This document shows, piece after piece, positions 35,418-44,337 of a DNA stretch of 64,000 nt. The notes beneath the pieces are model-generated. The model did not search any database, had not been told where the DNA came from, and saw nothing but the letters and a program-made list of their open reading frames with translations. Position 1 is the stretch's first letter; the number at the start of each line of letters is the position of its first letter. The DNA lies in NCBI GenBank assembly GCA_039654915.1, contig CM077596.1, forward strand, positions 48,978,501-49,042,500, in the 5' to 3' direction. Made by a program: the position numbers and the translations under genes. This DNA comes from Aquilaria yunnanensis. Lineage: Eukaryota > Streptophyta > Magnoliopsida > Malvales > Thymelaeaceae.

Positions 35418-36930
35418 TTCCGAACCATGGACTCTGCCGAGTCATTTGGACACGGAAGATTTTGATTCCGAACCATGGACTCTGCCGAGTCATTTGGACA
35501 CGGAATTTGGTGAACTTTTAAATAATTTAATCCATATTGTAAATATGGATTTTTTATCTTTGTATTTATTTAATTTATTTAGTAAAAAAAAGTTTTCCAA
35601 ACCGTAGATCCTGCCGGATCATCCGGATATGGAAATTAATTTTTTATAATTAATTATTACATTCTTACTTATTATAGAATTAATTGTTAGTTTAATTACT
35701 AATTCGTAATTCTTTTTGTTTATGAAATTTTTAGATTTATTAATAATCTAAAAATTTTATTTATTTATTTATTTTTCTTTTCTTTTCTTTTTTTTTTATT
35801 TTGATTTTATCTTTCCTTTCTTTCTTTTCTTTTCTTTTTCTTATCTTTCTTTTCTTTTTTTTTTCTTTTTCTTATCTTTCTTTTCTTTTTTTTTATTAAT
35901 TTTTCTTGTTTAATGAAGGATATTTATTATTTAAAGAATTACTTAAAAAAAAGTAATTAATTTTTTTTAATAAGAAGTTAATTCAAAAAAAAATTTTGAT
36001 CATGGTACGGGGCGTTGTTACTCAGCCAGACCCTCTTCACCAGGTGAAGCAGCTCAAAAGCGGGCACGAGACAGTTTCCAGCCAATATACCATGAACTAA
36101 AAATTTTTAGACTTAACAACATGACTTAGATTTATTTTATGTTTTTTTTATTTAATTAAAATTTTATTTATTCAATGATGAAGGCAAAATTCATATGTAT
36201 TTTTCAAAAATAGAACAAAAGTCTTAATTTTGTTTTGAATGAATTAAGCAAAAATGATTATTCAAGAAAAGAAACTAAAAAAAAATTTTATGTATATTTT
36301 AAACATAAAGGAAAATTTTTGATATTTATATGTTTTGTTTTTTGATAAAAAAAATTAACTAAAAAGAAGTGATTATTTAACAAGGATCTTAAAAAAATAA
36401 ATTTTATATGTATATTTTAAAAAAATAAAGGAAAGTTTTGATATTTATATTTCATTTTTTATGTTTTTTTTTGTTTGATAAATAATTTTAATTAATAAGT
36501 CTAAGATATTTAAGAGATAATTTAATCCTTTTGAATTTATTCTATTTTTGAAATCATTTGCTAAGACTTTTATAAAGGAAACAAAAAGTTATATCTTTTC
36601 ATTATTTTAAAAGAAATAAGCAAAATATTACTGAATAAAATATTAGCCCAAAAATTTTACTTTTATCATTATTTTTATTACTAAAAAAAAAGTCATATTT
36701 TATTATTTTAAAAGAAATAAGTAAAATGTTACTGAATAAAATATTAACCCAAAAATTTTACCTTTTTTTTATTAATAAAGAAAACTAAAAATTTATATTT
36801 TATTATTTTAATAAATAATTAATATATTAGTCCCAAAATTTTTATTTTTAATAAAGAAAAGTTTATTTATATACTTTATTTAAAAATATTTCCAAGCCAT
36901 AGATCCTGACGGATCATTTGGTCATGGATT
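35418..36930. repeat. Four copies of a ~40-bp box centred on a perfect inverted repeat
   Basis: Boxes lie at 35418-35457, 35466-35505, 35595-35634 and 36889-36930. Boxes 1 and 2 carry GACTC-TGCC-GAGTC (35430-35443, 35478-35491). Box 3 carries GATCC-TGCC-GGATC (35607-35620) and box 4 carries GATCC-TGAC-GGATC (36902-36915). Both arms change together, so pairing is kept. Flanks TTCC(G/A)AACC...GGA are shared. The same boxes occur in the right LTR (from 55344) and, inverted, in the related element at about 61800-61995. Confidence 0.8.
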
Positions 36931-37319
36931 TTTAATTTTTGTTAAATTTTAATTATTTAATTAATTACTAATTTTAATTATAATTTTTATTGGATTTTTC
37001 TTGAATTTTTAATTTTAAAGATATGTTTAAAAAGAATTAATTTGTATATTTTTTTAGAATTATTTAATTATTTCTATTTATTAATTTTAACAAAAAGGAA
37101 TAAAAAGTCAACTTTGTTATTTTTAAAAAAATAATAAAAAAAAATAAAAATAATAAAAATAATTGGATTTTAAAAATGATTTTTTTTTATTAGCCTTAAT
37201 AATTAATTACAAAATAACCTTCTTTTAATTTTCATTTATTTATTTATTAGTAAAGGGTAAAGGTGAATTAAATAAAATAAAGTGGGGCTTTTTGGCCATC
37301 CATTTTAAAAATAAATAAT

Positions 37320-38050
37320 AATAAAGGTTAGCAAAGTTGATTAAAGTAATTAACAACAATAATAGAAATTAGCCAAGTTTAATTAATTGTTAACAACAAT
37401 AATAAAAAGTTAGTCAAGTTAATTAATTAACAACAATAATAAAAAGTTAGCCAAGTTAATTAATTAATAACAATAATAAAAGTTAGCCAAATTAATTAAT
37501 TGTTAATTAACCAAATTAATTAAATTAATTAATTAACAACAATAATAAAAAGTTAGAAGTTAATTAATTAACAACAATAATAAAAGTTAACCAAATTAAT
37601 TAATTGTTAATTAACCAAGTTAATTAAATTAATTAATTAATTACAATAATAAAAAGTTAGTTAAGTTAATTAATTGTTAACAATAATAAAAGTTAGCCAA
37701 ATTAATTAATTGTTAATTAACCAAGTTAATTAAATTAATTAATTAACAACAATAAAAAGTTAGCCAAGTTAATTAAATTAATTATTAACAACAATAATAA
37801 AAAGTTAGTCAAGTTAATTAAATTAATTAATTAACAACAATAATAAAAAGTTAGCCAAGTTAATTAAATTAATTAATTAACAACAATAAAAAGTTAGCCA
37901 AGTTAATTAAATTAATTAATTAACAACAATAATAAAAAGTTATTCAAATTAATTAATTGTTAATTAACAAAGTTAATTAAATTAATAATAATATCAATAA
38001 TAAAAGTTAGTAAGTTAGTTGTTAGTTGTTAGTTGTTAACAACAACAATA
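37320..38050. repeat. AT-rich tandem array inside the LTR
   Basis: Repeats of AATTAATTAACAACAATAAT followed by AAAAGTTAGCCAAGTT, unit about 37-60 bp with internal variation, about 15 units. The matching array in the other LTR is at about 57245-57965 and differs by one small unit near its end (GTTAGTTGTTAGTTGTTAG shortened). Confidence 0.8.
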
Positions 38051-38224
38051 AAAAAAGGGTTAGTAATAAACAAATAATAAACAAACAAGTAAAAATTAAA
38101 AAGGTTAGTAATTAATTCTGCAAGAACAAAAGAAAAAGTTAGTGACCAAAGTGAAAGAAGTTGAAAAGATGAAAGATTAAATTTGAATTTTACCTAGAAG
38201 TTGAAATTTTTGAATTTCCTGGGT

Positions 38225-38540
38225 ACGCAGGCGCGACGCGGCAGAGAGGGGCAGGGGGGTGGGGCTGCTGGCGTGGCGGCACGGGGCAGGGGCGACGGCG
38301 GCGCTACGGCGGGGCGGTGTGAGCGGCGGGGCGGCGAGGCGACGGGGCGGCTTGGCGGCTGGGCGGTTTGGCGGCTGGGGAGAGGAAACGAACGGCGGAG
38401 GAGGACGGCGGCGTCACGGCGAGATGGGCGGCGGGACGGCAAGGTGGAAGGACGGCGGCGGCGCGAGGGAGAGGGACGGCGGCGGCGGGCGGCGAGGGGC
38501 ACGGCGGAGAGAGAGAGAGAGAGAGAGGGAACAGCAGTGA
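38225..38540 (-). other. GC-rich island of the LTR, just downstream of the LTR TATA box
   Basis: A sharply bounded 300-bp (GGC)n-like and (GA)n block within very AT-rich DNA. In the element's sense it lies ~130 bp after the TATA box, so it is in the transcribed leader, as CTCTCT then GCCGCC-rich RNA. The equivalent in the right LTR is about 58140-58450. Confidence 0.65.
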
Positions 38541-38668
38541 AAAAAAAAATTCGGCTTTCTGGGGAAGAAGGGAAGAGGGCTGGGGCTAAGGGCTGTAATT
38601 TTCTCTTTTTTTAAAACGGAGCTCTAAGTTTTTTTGCTATTTTTTTCTGTGTTCAGCACAAAATTTGG

Positions 38669-38678
38669 GGGGCTATTT
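38669..38678 (-). promoter_or_regulatory. LTR TATA box (left LTR)
   Basis: CTATAAATAG on the minus strand, followed by CCCCCCAAATTTTGTG. The copy that would drive the element is the equivalent in the right LTR (TATAAATA near 58590-58598, followed by TCCCCCC). Transcription would start about 30 bp further on, at the edge of the GC-rich leader. Confidence 0.65.
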
Positions 38679-39195
38679 ATAGAGGAAGTTTAGCTGAACT
38701 GTTGATGGATAAATTAATAAAAAAATTCAAACTTATCTCTTAAATTGGTAAAATGACAATTTTAGTCCTTTACGTCTCTCAGCCTCTGGATAAGTTCCTG
38801 AAGCTTCTGATTTTGACAATTTTGTTGTTTTCTGTCAATTTGGGCCAGAAATGTCGGCAGGCTCAAAATTTTATGTGACAAACTACCAAATGCTCCTGGA
38901 ACTTTCAGAATTTGTCAATTTTGCCTGAAACTTCTCAATTTTGTTATTTTTATCTTAAACTTTTTTAATTTTGTCATTTTTATGGAGTTTTCTTTTTTTT
39001 CTTTCAAACATACACATATACACACATATATCAAATCTTCACAAAACAAAACAAAAAAATATATTTTAAACTAATTAAAAAAATTTTTAGCAATAATAAT
39101 AACAATAATAATAATAATACATTTTTTTAATTAATTTTTTTTATTTAATTTTTTTTAAAATTATTTTAATGGCCGGACGAAATTGGGTGTCAACA

Positions 39196-39210
39196 GCTGC
39201 CCCCCTTTGC
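39196..39210 (-). other. Polypurine tract of the Ogre-like element
   Basis: The minus strand reads GCAAAGGGGGGCAGC directly before the 3' LTR start TGTTGACACCC. A G-run next to the LTR is the usual plus-strand primer and fixes the element's orientation. Confidence 0.8.
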
Positions 39211-39296
39211 ATGCTTCATGGGACATGATGTATGCAAAGTTAGTTACCAAATTTCGTCCAGCTTAGCTAGGCATTGAAAACCTTCTCGCCGCCTAA

Positions 39297-40313
39297 ACTC
39301 TGAGGTATAAGGAAAGATACTTAGAACTTCTAACGATAGGAAATGTTCTATCGTTGTAAGATGGACTGAATGATTGATTGTTTGTTTGAGGTTTAAGGAA
39401 AGATCCTTAGAACCTCTAACGATAGGAAAGGTTCTATCGTTGTAAGATGGACTGAATGATTGATTGTTTGTTTGAGGTTTAAGGAAAGGTCCTTAGAACC
39501 TCTAACGATAGGAAAGGTTCTATCGTTGTAAGATGGACTGAATGATTGATTGTTTGTTTGAGGTTTAAGGAAAGGTCCTTAGAACCTCTAACGATAGGAA
39601 AGGTTCTATCGTTGTAAGATGGACTGAATGATTGATTGTTTGTTTGAGGTTAAGGAAAGGTCCTTAGAACCTCTAACGATAGGAAAGGTTCTATCGTTGT
39701 AAGATGGACTGAATGATTGATTGTTTGTTTGAGGTTAAGGAAAGGTCCTTAGAACCTCTAACGATAGGAAAGGTTCTATCGTTGTAAGATGGACTGAATG
39801 ATTGATTGTTTGTTTGAGGTTAAGGAAAGGTCCTTAGAACCTCTAACGATAGAAAAGGTTCTATCGTTGTAAGATGGACTGAATGATTGATTGTTTGTTT
39901 GAGGTTAAGGAAAGGTCCTTAGAACCTCTAACGATAGAAAAGGTTCTATCGTTGTAAGATGGACTGAATGATTGATTGTTTGTTTGAGGTTAAGGAAAGG
40001 TCCTTAGAACCTCTAACGATAGAAAAGGTTGTATCGTTGTAAGATGGACTGAATGATTGATTGTTTGTTTGAGGTTTAAGGAAAGGTCCTTAGAACCTCT
40101 AACGATAGGAAAGGTTCTATCGTTGTAAGATGGACTGAATGATTGATTGTTTGTTTGAGGTTAAGGAAAGGTCCTTAGAACCTCTAACGATAGAAAAGGT
40201 TCTATCGTTGTAAGATGGACTGAATGATTGATTGTTTATTTGAGGTTAAGGAAAGGTCCTTAGAACCTCTAACGATAGAAAAGGTTCTATCGTTGTAAGA
40301 TGGACTGAATGAT
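39297..40313. repeat. Array of ~12 tandem 85-86 bp units, each with a perfect hairpin
   Basis: Each unit contains GAGGTT(T)AAGGAAAGGTCC, then TTAGAACCTCT, then AACGATAGGAAAGG and TTCTATCGTTGTAAGATGG. AACGATAG and CTATCGTT are perfect inverted repeats separated by 8 bases. Unit starts at 39388, 39474, 39560 and 39646 give a period of 86, falling to 85 in later units. Units differ by only one or two bases (for example GATAGGAAA against GATAGAAAA), and one late unit has a G in the right arm (40031, TTGTATCG). Confidence 0.92.
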
Positions 40314-40480
40314 TTCGAGGTAAAGGTTCCATCCTTAAAACCCCGATGATGAAAATTGATTGTTTTCGAGGCAAAGGTTCCATCCTTAAAACCCCGATCA
40401 TTAAAATTGATTATTTTCGAGGCAAAGGTTCCATCCTTAAAACCCCGATGAAAATTGATTTTGAGGCTAAGGAGCTTTCC
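40313..40480. repeat. Three ~51-bp tandem units
   Basis: TTTCGAGG(T/C)AAAGGTTCC followed by ATCCTTAAAACCCCGATGA occurs three times. The array directly follows the hairpin array and shares its GAGG...AAGG framework. Confidence 0.8.
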
Positions 40481-41006
40481 TTAGGACCTCGAGCGAAATT
40501 TATATGAAAGCAATTGAAATTGGAATAATTTTCTTCGAAAGTGTGAATTTTCATAATAGGTGAGTGCAAAAATTTAAACTTCGATAAGATGAGTGAATTT
40601 TGATGATGACAATAACACTGACAAATTATGTAAAGGGAACGGATGTTTGGAATCAATATTCAAGGTTCATCTAATATTTTCTTCAGTAAATATAGATTCC
40701 CTTGTGAGATATGTCATCCGAATAAGGTTAAAACTTAACTACCCCAAAATGTTATGCCTAGTAGACCTAATAGGATGCGTCTCAAGAGTAACAAAAATTA
40801 CTCTTTACTCAACCATTCCAACCTAAAGGCATTGTCCTATGGTTTTAATATCAGCATGGATGAAACTATCTTATAAAAAAAGAAATTCCCTGAAAAGAAA
40901 AACTGAAACGCGAAAGAAAATGCTGATAATAAAACTAAAGGACAAGAAAAACGGATCAGATCGCTTCTTTCTTCCACAATACTTCAACAGGGTGAGTAGA
41001 GGACCA
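40481..41006. other. Spacer between LOG stop and the repeat arrays
   Basis: No gene seen. It would hold the 3' UTR of the LOG-like gene (minus strand). Confidence 0.45.
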
Positions 41007-41636
41007 TTATGGGAGTGAACTGGTCGGGAAAGACTGTCGTGTCCAGTCTATCTGAATCATTGCTGGATCTGGTTCAGGAACAAAAGCTTGTATTTTATCT
41101 AGCAATTCTTCAGCAGTTGTTGCGGATATTATGATTCGCCGTGCCACTCTTGATATGAAATTCTTCTGCATAGCATAATCCATAAAAGCTATCAGACCTG
41201 TAAAGAAATTGTTAACATTTAAAAGCCCAATGGGTTTCTTATGCAAATTAAGTTGGGCCATGAAAGCAATTTGAAAGACTTCTCCCAATGTGCCAAAACC
41301 ACCTGGTAGAGCGATAAAAGCATCAGCATTTAAAAGCATTTGTAATACACGCTCTTGCAAATTTTTAACCACTAATTCTTCTCCAATCGTGCCCCTAGAA
41401 ACAAATTTCAAAGGTCCAGGGATGATGCCCAAAACTTGACTTCCTCCTAAAGATGCTGCTGATGCTACACCTCCCATTAATCCGACACTACCTCCTCCAT
41501 AAACTAAATGTATTTTTCGCTCAGCTAATACTCTACCCAAATGGTTGGCTGCCTTTAAATACTCTTCATCTTTTCCAGGAAAAGCCCCAGAAAATACACA
41601 AATACTTCGGGATTTACGAGTTGGGGTTTTCTCCAT
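41007..41636 (-). CDS. LOG-like cytokinin riboside 5'-monophosphate phosphoribohydrolase, intronless, carried by the retrotransposon
   Basis: An intact 209-residue ORF. LOG enzymes cut ribose-5-phosphate from cytokinin nucleotides, giving active free cytokinin in one step in cytosol/nucleus. Family motifs in order: SICVFSGAFPGK (11-22), LVYGGGSVGLMG (44-55), QVLGIIP (67-73), a conserved Arg (96) and PGGFGTLGE (111-119, fitting PGGxGTxxE with the catalytic Glu), then AQLNLHKKPIGLLNV (127-141). The Lys that usually follows the Arg is Val here. Host LOG genes have several introns and this has none, pointing to capture through RNA. An in-frame upstream ATG (41723) exists, but it precedes a hydrophobic stretch and the TATA box at 41669-41676, so 41636 is preferred. 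It lies between the pol/CRP genes and the PPT, on the element's sense strand. Activity is inferred from motifs only. Confidence 0.88.
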   Translation of the reverse strand: MEKTPTRKSRSICVFSGAFPGKDEEYLKAANHLGRVLAERKIHLVYGGGSVGLMGGVASAASLGGSQVLGIIPGPLKFVSRGTIGEELVVKNLQERVLQMLLNADAFIALPGGFGTLGEVFQIAFMAQLNLHKKPIGLLNVNNFFTGLIAFMDYAMQKNFISRVARRIIISATTAEELLDKIQAFVPEPDPAMIQIDWTRQSFPTSSLP

Positions 41637-41668
41637 TCCTATTCTTACCCTTGTGAGAAAAGAGGATA

Positions 41669-41676
41669 TATTTATA
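41669..41676 (-). promoter_or_regulatory. TATA box of the LOG-like gene
   Basis: TATAAATA on the minus strand, 33 bp before the ATG, preceded by CTTATCTCTTCATCTC. The same layout (TTATCC.TTTCATC.C then TATAAAT) precedes the second and third cysteine-rich genes. Confidence 0.6.
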
Positions 41677-41734
41677 GAGATGAAGAGATAAGGCAATAAT
41701 TTTATTTTCAAGAATGGATACATTATTGCCAGCT

Positions 41735-42190
41735 ATTCACAGTAGTCACGAGTACGACTCTGGTCAGGTATGGGTACACTATCGTTAAAAGAGGAGGAAA
41801 ATTTTCAAAATAGCTGCTAGCATGTACAGTAGTCACTACTGTAGCTTACGTCAGGAGTAGGTACGTGATTGTTGGAAGAGAAGGAAAATTTCAAAAGTGG
41901 CAGCTATATACAGTAGTCCGTGTCAGGAGTGGGTACATTATTGCCAAAGGAGAAGGAAAATTTTGAAAGCGACAGCTAGCATGTACAGTATCGGGACTAT
42001 GGCTCATGTCAGGAGTGGATACATTATCGCCGAAAGGGGAGGAAAATTTCAAAAGCGACAGCTAGCACGTACAGTAATCGTGACTTTGGTTCACGTCAGG
42101 AGTGGATACATTATTACCAAAAGGGGAGGAAAATTTCAAAAGCGACAGCTAGCACGTACAGTAATCGTGACTTTGATCCTCGTCTTCCAC
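41735..42190 (-). repeat. Five tandem ~85-88 bp repeats upstream of the LOG-like gene (enhancer-like)
   Basis: Plus-strand units contain AGCTAGCA(T/C)GTACAGTA, a GTGACT-type segment, GTCAGGAGTGG(G/A)TACA, TTATTGCC and GGAGGAAAATTT. On the minus strand two units give TGACGTGA or TGACGTAA, the core bound by TGA-type bZIP factors; other units vary there. One related copy precedes each of the second and third cysteine-rich genes, so it looks like the upstream part of a promoter module amplified before LOG. Confidence 0.7.
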
Positions 42191-42223
42191 TGGCTTTGCG
42201 TCCAGTAATGGCTTCAATGCTTT

Positions 42224-42787
42224 CTACGAATCGGTGATTTGCATCTCATCTAGCTTTCTCACAAACTGGCAAACAGGGTCGTTTAGGGTCAGATTCCCAA
42301 GACTGTAACGATCTCGTTCTTTTTGGAAAATTATCCATAATCCAACAACCTCAAATTGCACTATTCCGCAAGAATGCGCTTCAAGAACCTCTCGAATATC
42401 TTCTAGAGATTCCTTATGCAAGCCATTCTTAATGAATCTTATTCTATCATTACGATTTCTGGTGATCACTCCTAGAGAACGACATTTATTGCCGCAAATC
42501 CACCATCCACAATTATGACAAACGCCTAGCCTCTTTGCTCTTCTTTTTTTGGCATAAGCGCTTTTACCAAAGCCGGGAATACGGGGAAAGAACGCTTCGG
42601 GAACTTCACCAGCTGAACGAACCTTAGCTTCAATTAGCCACCGCACATTATCAGGAATGCCTTTGTGCATAAATACTCTGAATCGTTCACATCTAGCTTG
42701 ATAAATCTTTTTAAGAACATTTATTGGGAAGGAAGGAAAATACTTTCGTAGGGCGGAAAGAGAAGACTCCATTGATGAAGGAGGCAA
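42224..42787 (-). CDS. Small cysteine-rich basic protein, copy 3 (carlavirus NABP-like)
   Basis: 187 codons, intact. The N-terminal ~65 residues are shared with the other two copies (LRKYFPS, LKKIYQARCERFR, KGIPDNVRWLIEAKVR). Then come a basic YAKKRRAKRL segment (about 77-86) and C-x2-C-x4-C-x3-C (CHNCGWWICGNKC, about 90-102), followed by a DRIRFIKNGL helix and a final NDPVCQFVRKLDE. The SxYAxxRRAxxL-CxxC layout with a downstream FI..G resembles the nucleic-acid-binding cysteine-rich protein of carlaviruses (Carla_C4 type), which suppresses RNA silencing. Function here is inferred. Its own TATAAATA lies at 42831-42838, 44 bp before the ATG. It is the most diverged copy (Gly-Trp-Trp and Gly-Asn in the finger). 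Confidence 0.8.
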   Translation of the reverse strand: MPPSSMESSLSALRKYFPSFPINVLKKIYQARCERFRVFMHKGIPDNVRWLIEAKVRSAGEVPEAFFPRIPGFGKSAYAKKRRAKRLGVCHNCGWWICGNKCRSLGVITRNRNDRIRFIKNGLHKESLEDIREVLEAHSCGIVQFEVVGLWIIFQKERDRYSLGNLTLNDPVCQFVRKLDEMQITDS

Positions 42788-42830
42788 ATAAAGAAATTAG
42801 TGATTGTAGGAAACGAAAATAACTAACACA

Positions 42831-42838
42831 TATTTATA
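42831..42838 (-). promoter_or_regulatory. TATA box of cysteine-rich gene copy 3
   Basis: TATAAATA on the minus strand, preceded by CGCATTATCCCTTTCATCAC. It matches the module before copy 2 and LOG. Confidence 0.6.
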
Positions 42839-42988
42839 GTGATGAAAGGGATAATGCGTTAATTACACTTACAGAAGCAAGTACATTATTGTCAAAAGAA
42901 AAGACAAATGACAGCTTATATGTACAGCAATCATGACTGTGGCTCTCATCTTCCACTGATTTATATCTAGTAATGGCTTTAATGCCTT

Positions 42989-43537
42989 CTATGAGTCGAG
43001 GACTTGCTTCCCATCCAGTTTTCTTACAAGCTGGCAGACAGGGTCGTTTACAGTCACATTCCCAAGACTGTAACGGTCTCGTTCTTTATGGTAAGTCCTC
43101 CACAATTTGACAATTTGACCTTGCACTTTTCCACAAGAATGCGTTTCAAGAGTCTCTCGGATATCTTCCAGAGATTCCTTACGCAGGCCATTCTTAATGA
43201 ATTTTCTTTTATCTTCACGATTTATGGAGATGTATCCTAAAGAGCGACATTTAGTATTACAATTCCATCGCCCACATTTATAACACACGCCTAGTGTCTT
43301 TGCTCTTCGCCTTTTGGCATAACGGCTTTTACCTAAACCGGGCATGCGGGGCATAAATGCATCTGGAACTTCACCCGCCAAACGAACCTTAGCTTCAATT
43401 ATCCACTGCACATTATCGGGTATGCCTTTGCGTGTAAAAACTCTGATTCTTTCACATCTAGCAAGGTAGATCTTTTTAAGGACTTTTATTGGAAGAGAAG
43501 GAAAGTATTTTCGCAGGGTAGAAAGAGTAGAATCCAT
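42989..43537 (-). CDS. Small cysteine-rich basic protein, copy 2 (carlavirus NABP-like)
   Basis: 182 codons, intact, with the same organisation as its neighbours. The N-terminal helix-rich part is followed by GLGKSRYAKRRRAKTLGVCY (about 72-91), where the finger Cys pattern C-x2-C-x4-C-x3-C begins. Then come LGYISINREDKRKFIKNGL, KESLEDIRETLETHSCG and the C-terminal NDPVCQLVRKLDG. Between copies the basic/Cys block and the C-terminal tail are the best conserved parts, suggesting selection on nucleic-acid binding. Copies arose by tandem duplication that included the intergenic promoter. TATAAAT at 43618-43624 lies 81 bp before the ATG. It is likely nuclear/cytoplasmic and RNA- or DNA-binding, inferred by similarity only. 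Confidence 0.82.
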   Translation of the reverse strand: MDSTLSTLRKYFPSLPIKVLKKIYLARCERIRVFTRKGIPDNVQWIIEAKVRLAGEVPDAFMPRMPGLGKSRYAKRRRAKTLGVCYKCGRWNCNTKCRSLGYISINREDKRKFIKNGLRKESLEDIRETLETHSCGKVQGQIVKLWRTYHKERDRYSLGNVTVNDPVCQLVRKLDGKQVLDS

Positions 43538-43617
43538 TGATGAGAGAAGAATTTGAGAGATGATGGAAAGGAATTAGTTATTAAAGGAAACTTAGATAAC
43601 CGACTGGAAGAACATGC

Positions 43618-43624
43618 ATTTATA
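43618..43624 (-). promoter_or_regulatory. TATA box of cysteine-rich gene copy 2
   Basis: TATAAAT on the minus strand, preceded by CACGTTATCCATTTCATCGC, the shared promoter module. Confidence 0.6.
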
Positions 43625-43783
43625 GCGATGAAATGGATAACGTGTCGATTACACTTACGGGAGTAAATACATTATTAAAAGAAAAATGGAAAATTTTAAA
43701 TATGATAAATTGTATGTACAGTGATTGTGACTGTGGCTCACATCTTCCACTGGTTTTACGTCCAGTAACGGGATTAATGGCTT

Positions 43784-44332
43784 CTATGAGTCGAGGATTT
43801 GCTTCCCATCCAGTTTTCTTACAAGCTGGCAAATAGGGTCGTTTAACGTCAGATTCCCGGGACTGTATCGTTCTCGTTCTTCATGAAAAATGCTCCATAA
43901 ATCGAGAAGTTCACGTTGCACGGATCCACAAGAATGCGTCTCAAGAGTCAATTGGATATCATCCAATGAGTCCTTACTCAGGCCATTCTTAATGAATCGT
44001 ATTTTATCTTCTCGATTATCAGAGATCATCCCTAAAGAACGACATTTAGTATTACAGGTCCAGCGTCCGCATTTATGACAGACGTCTAGTCTCCTCGCTC
44101 TTCGCTTTTTGGCATAAGAGCTTTTGCCTACACCAGGCATGTAAGACACAAATGCCTCTGGGATTTCACCTGCCAGACGAACCTTAGCTTCAATTAACCA
44201 CCGCACATCTTCAGGGATTCCTTTATGCATCAGAGCTCTTAATCGTTCACAGCGAACTTGGTAGATCTTTTTGAGGATGTTCATTGGGAGAGAAGGAAAA
44301 TATTTTCGCAAGGCAGAAAAAGTAGGATCCAT
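43784..44332 (-). CDS. Small cysteine-rich basic protein, copy 1 (carlavirus NABP-like)
   Basis: 182 codons, intact, and the first of the three in the element's direction. GVGKSSYAKKRRARRLDVCH (about 72-91) leads into the Cys cluster C-x2-C-x4-C-x3-C. MISDNREDKIRFIKNGL, a helical KDSLDDIQLTLETHSCG and a tail NDPICQLVRKLDG follow. Basic and cysteine residues match the other copies nearly one for one. Unlike copies 2 and 3, no TATAAAT is seen at the expected distance upstream, so it may rely on another promoter or on the genomic RNA. It sits ~1.3 kb after the pol stop. An alternative reading is a host zinc-finger protein unrelated to viruses, but I know no host family with this arrangement. Confidence 0.82.
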   Translation of the reverse strand: MDPTFSALRKYFPSLPMNILKKIYQVRCERLRALMHKGIPEDVRWLIEAKVRLAGEIPEAFVSYMPGVGKSSYAKKRRARRLDVCHKCGRWTCNTKCRSLGMISDNREDKIRFIKNGLSKDSLDDIQLTLETHSCGSVQRELLDLWSIFHEERERYSPGNLTLNDPICQLVRKLDGKQILDS

Positions 44333-44337
44333 TTTCT

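Larger units (their letters stand above)
35140..39195 (-). repeat. 3' LTR of the Ogre-like element (4,056 bp)
   Basis: Plus strand starts TGTGGCAACGTCGG and ends GGGTGTCAACA; in the element's sense it starts TGTTGACACCC. It contains four hairpin boxes (35418-36930), a T/C-rich microsatellite (about 35755-35900), an AATTAATTAACAACAATAAT tandem array (37320-38040), a GGC-rich island (38225-38540) and a TATA box (38669-38678). Open frames in the GC island are composition artefacts. Confidence 0.93.

Noticed and set aside
35101..35607. Plus-strand open frames at the LTR start (repeated at 55051-55533)
   Set aside because: They lie antisense in the LTR end region and simply reflect the hairpin boxes. 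No protein family.
38194..38614. Gly/Arg-rich open frames on both strands, repeated at 58107-58529
   Set aside because: Artefact of the (GGC)n/(GA)n island in both LTRs.
39297..40313. CRISPR-like regularly spaced repeats
   Set aside because: The spacer part is repeated too (whole 85-86 bp unit), there are no cas genes, and the host is a plant.
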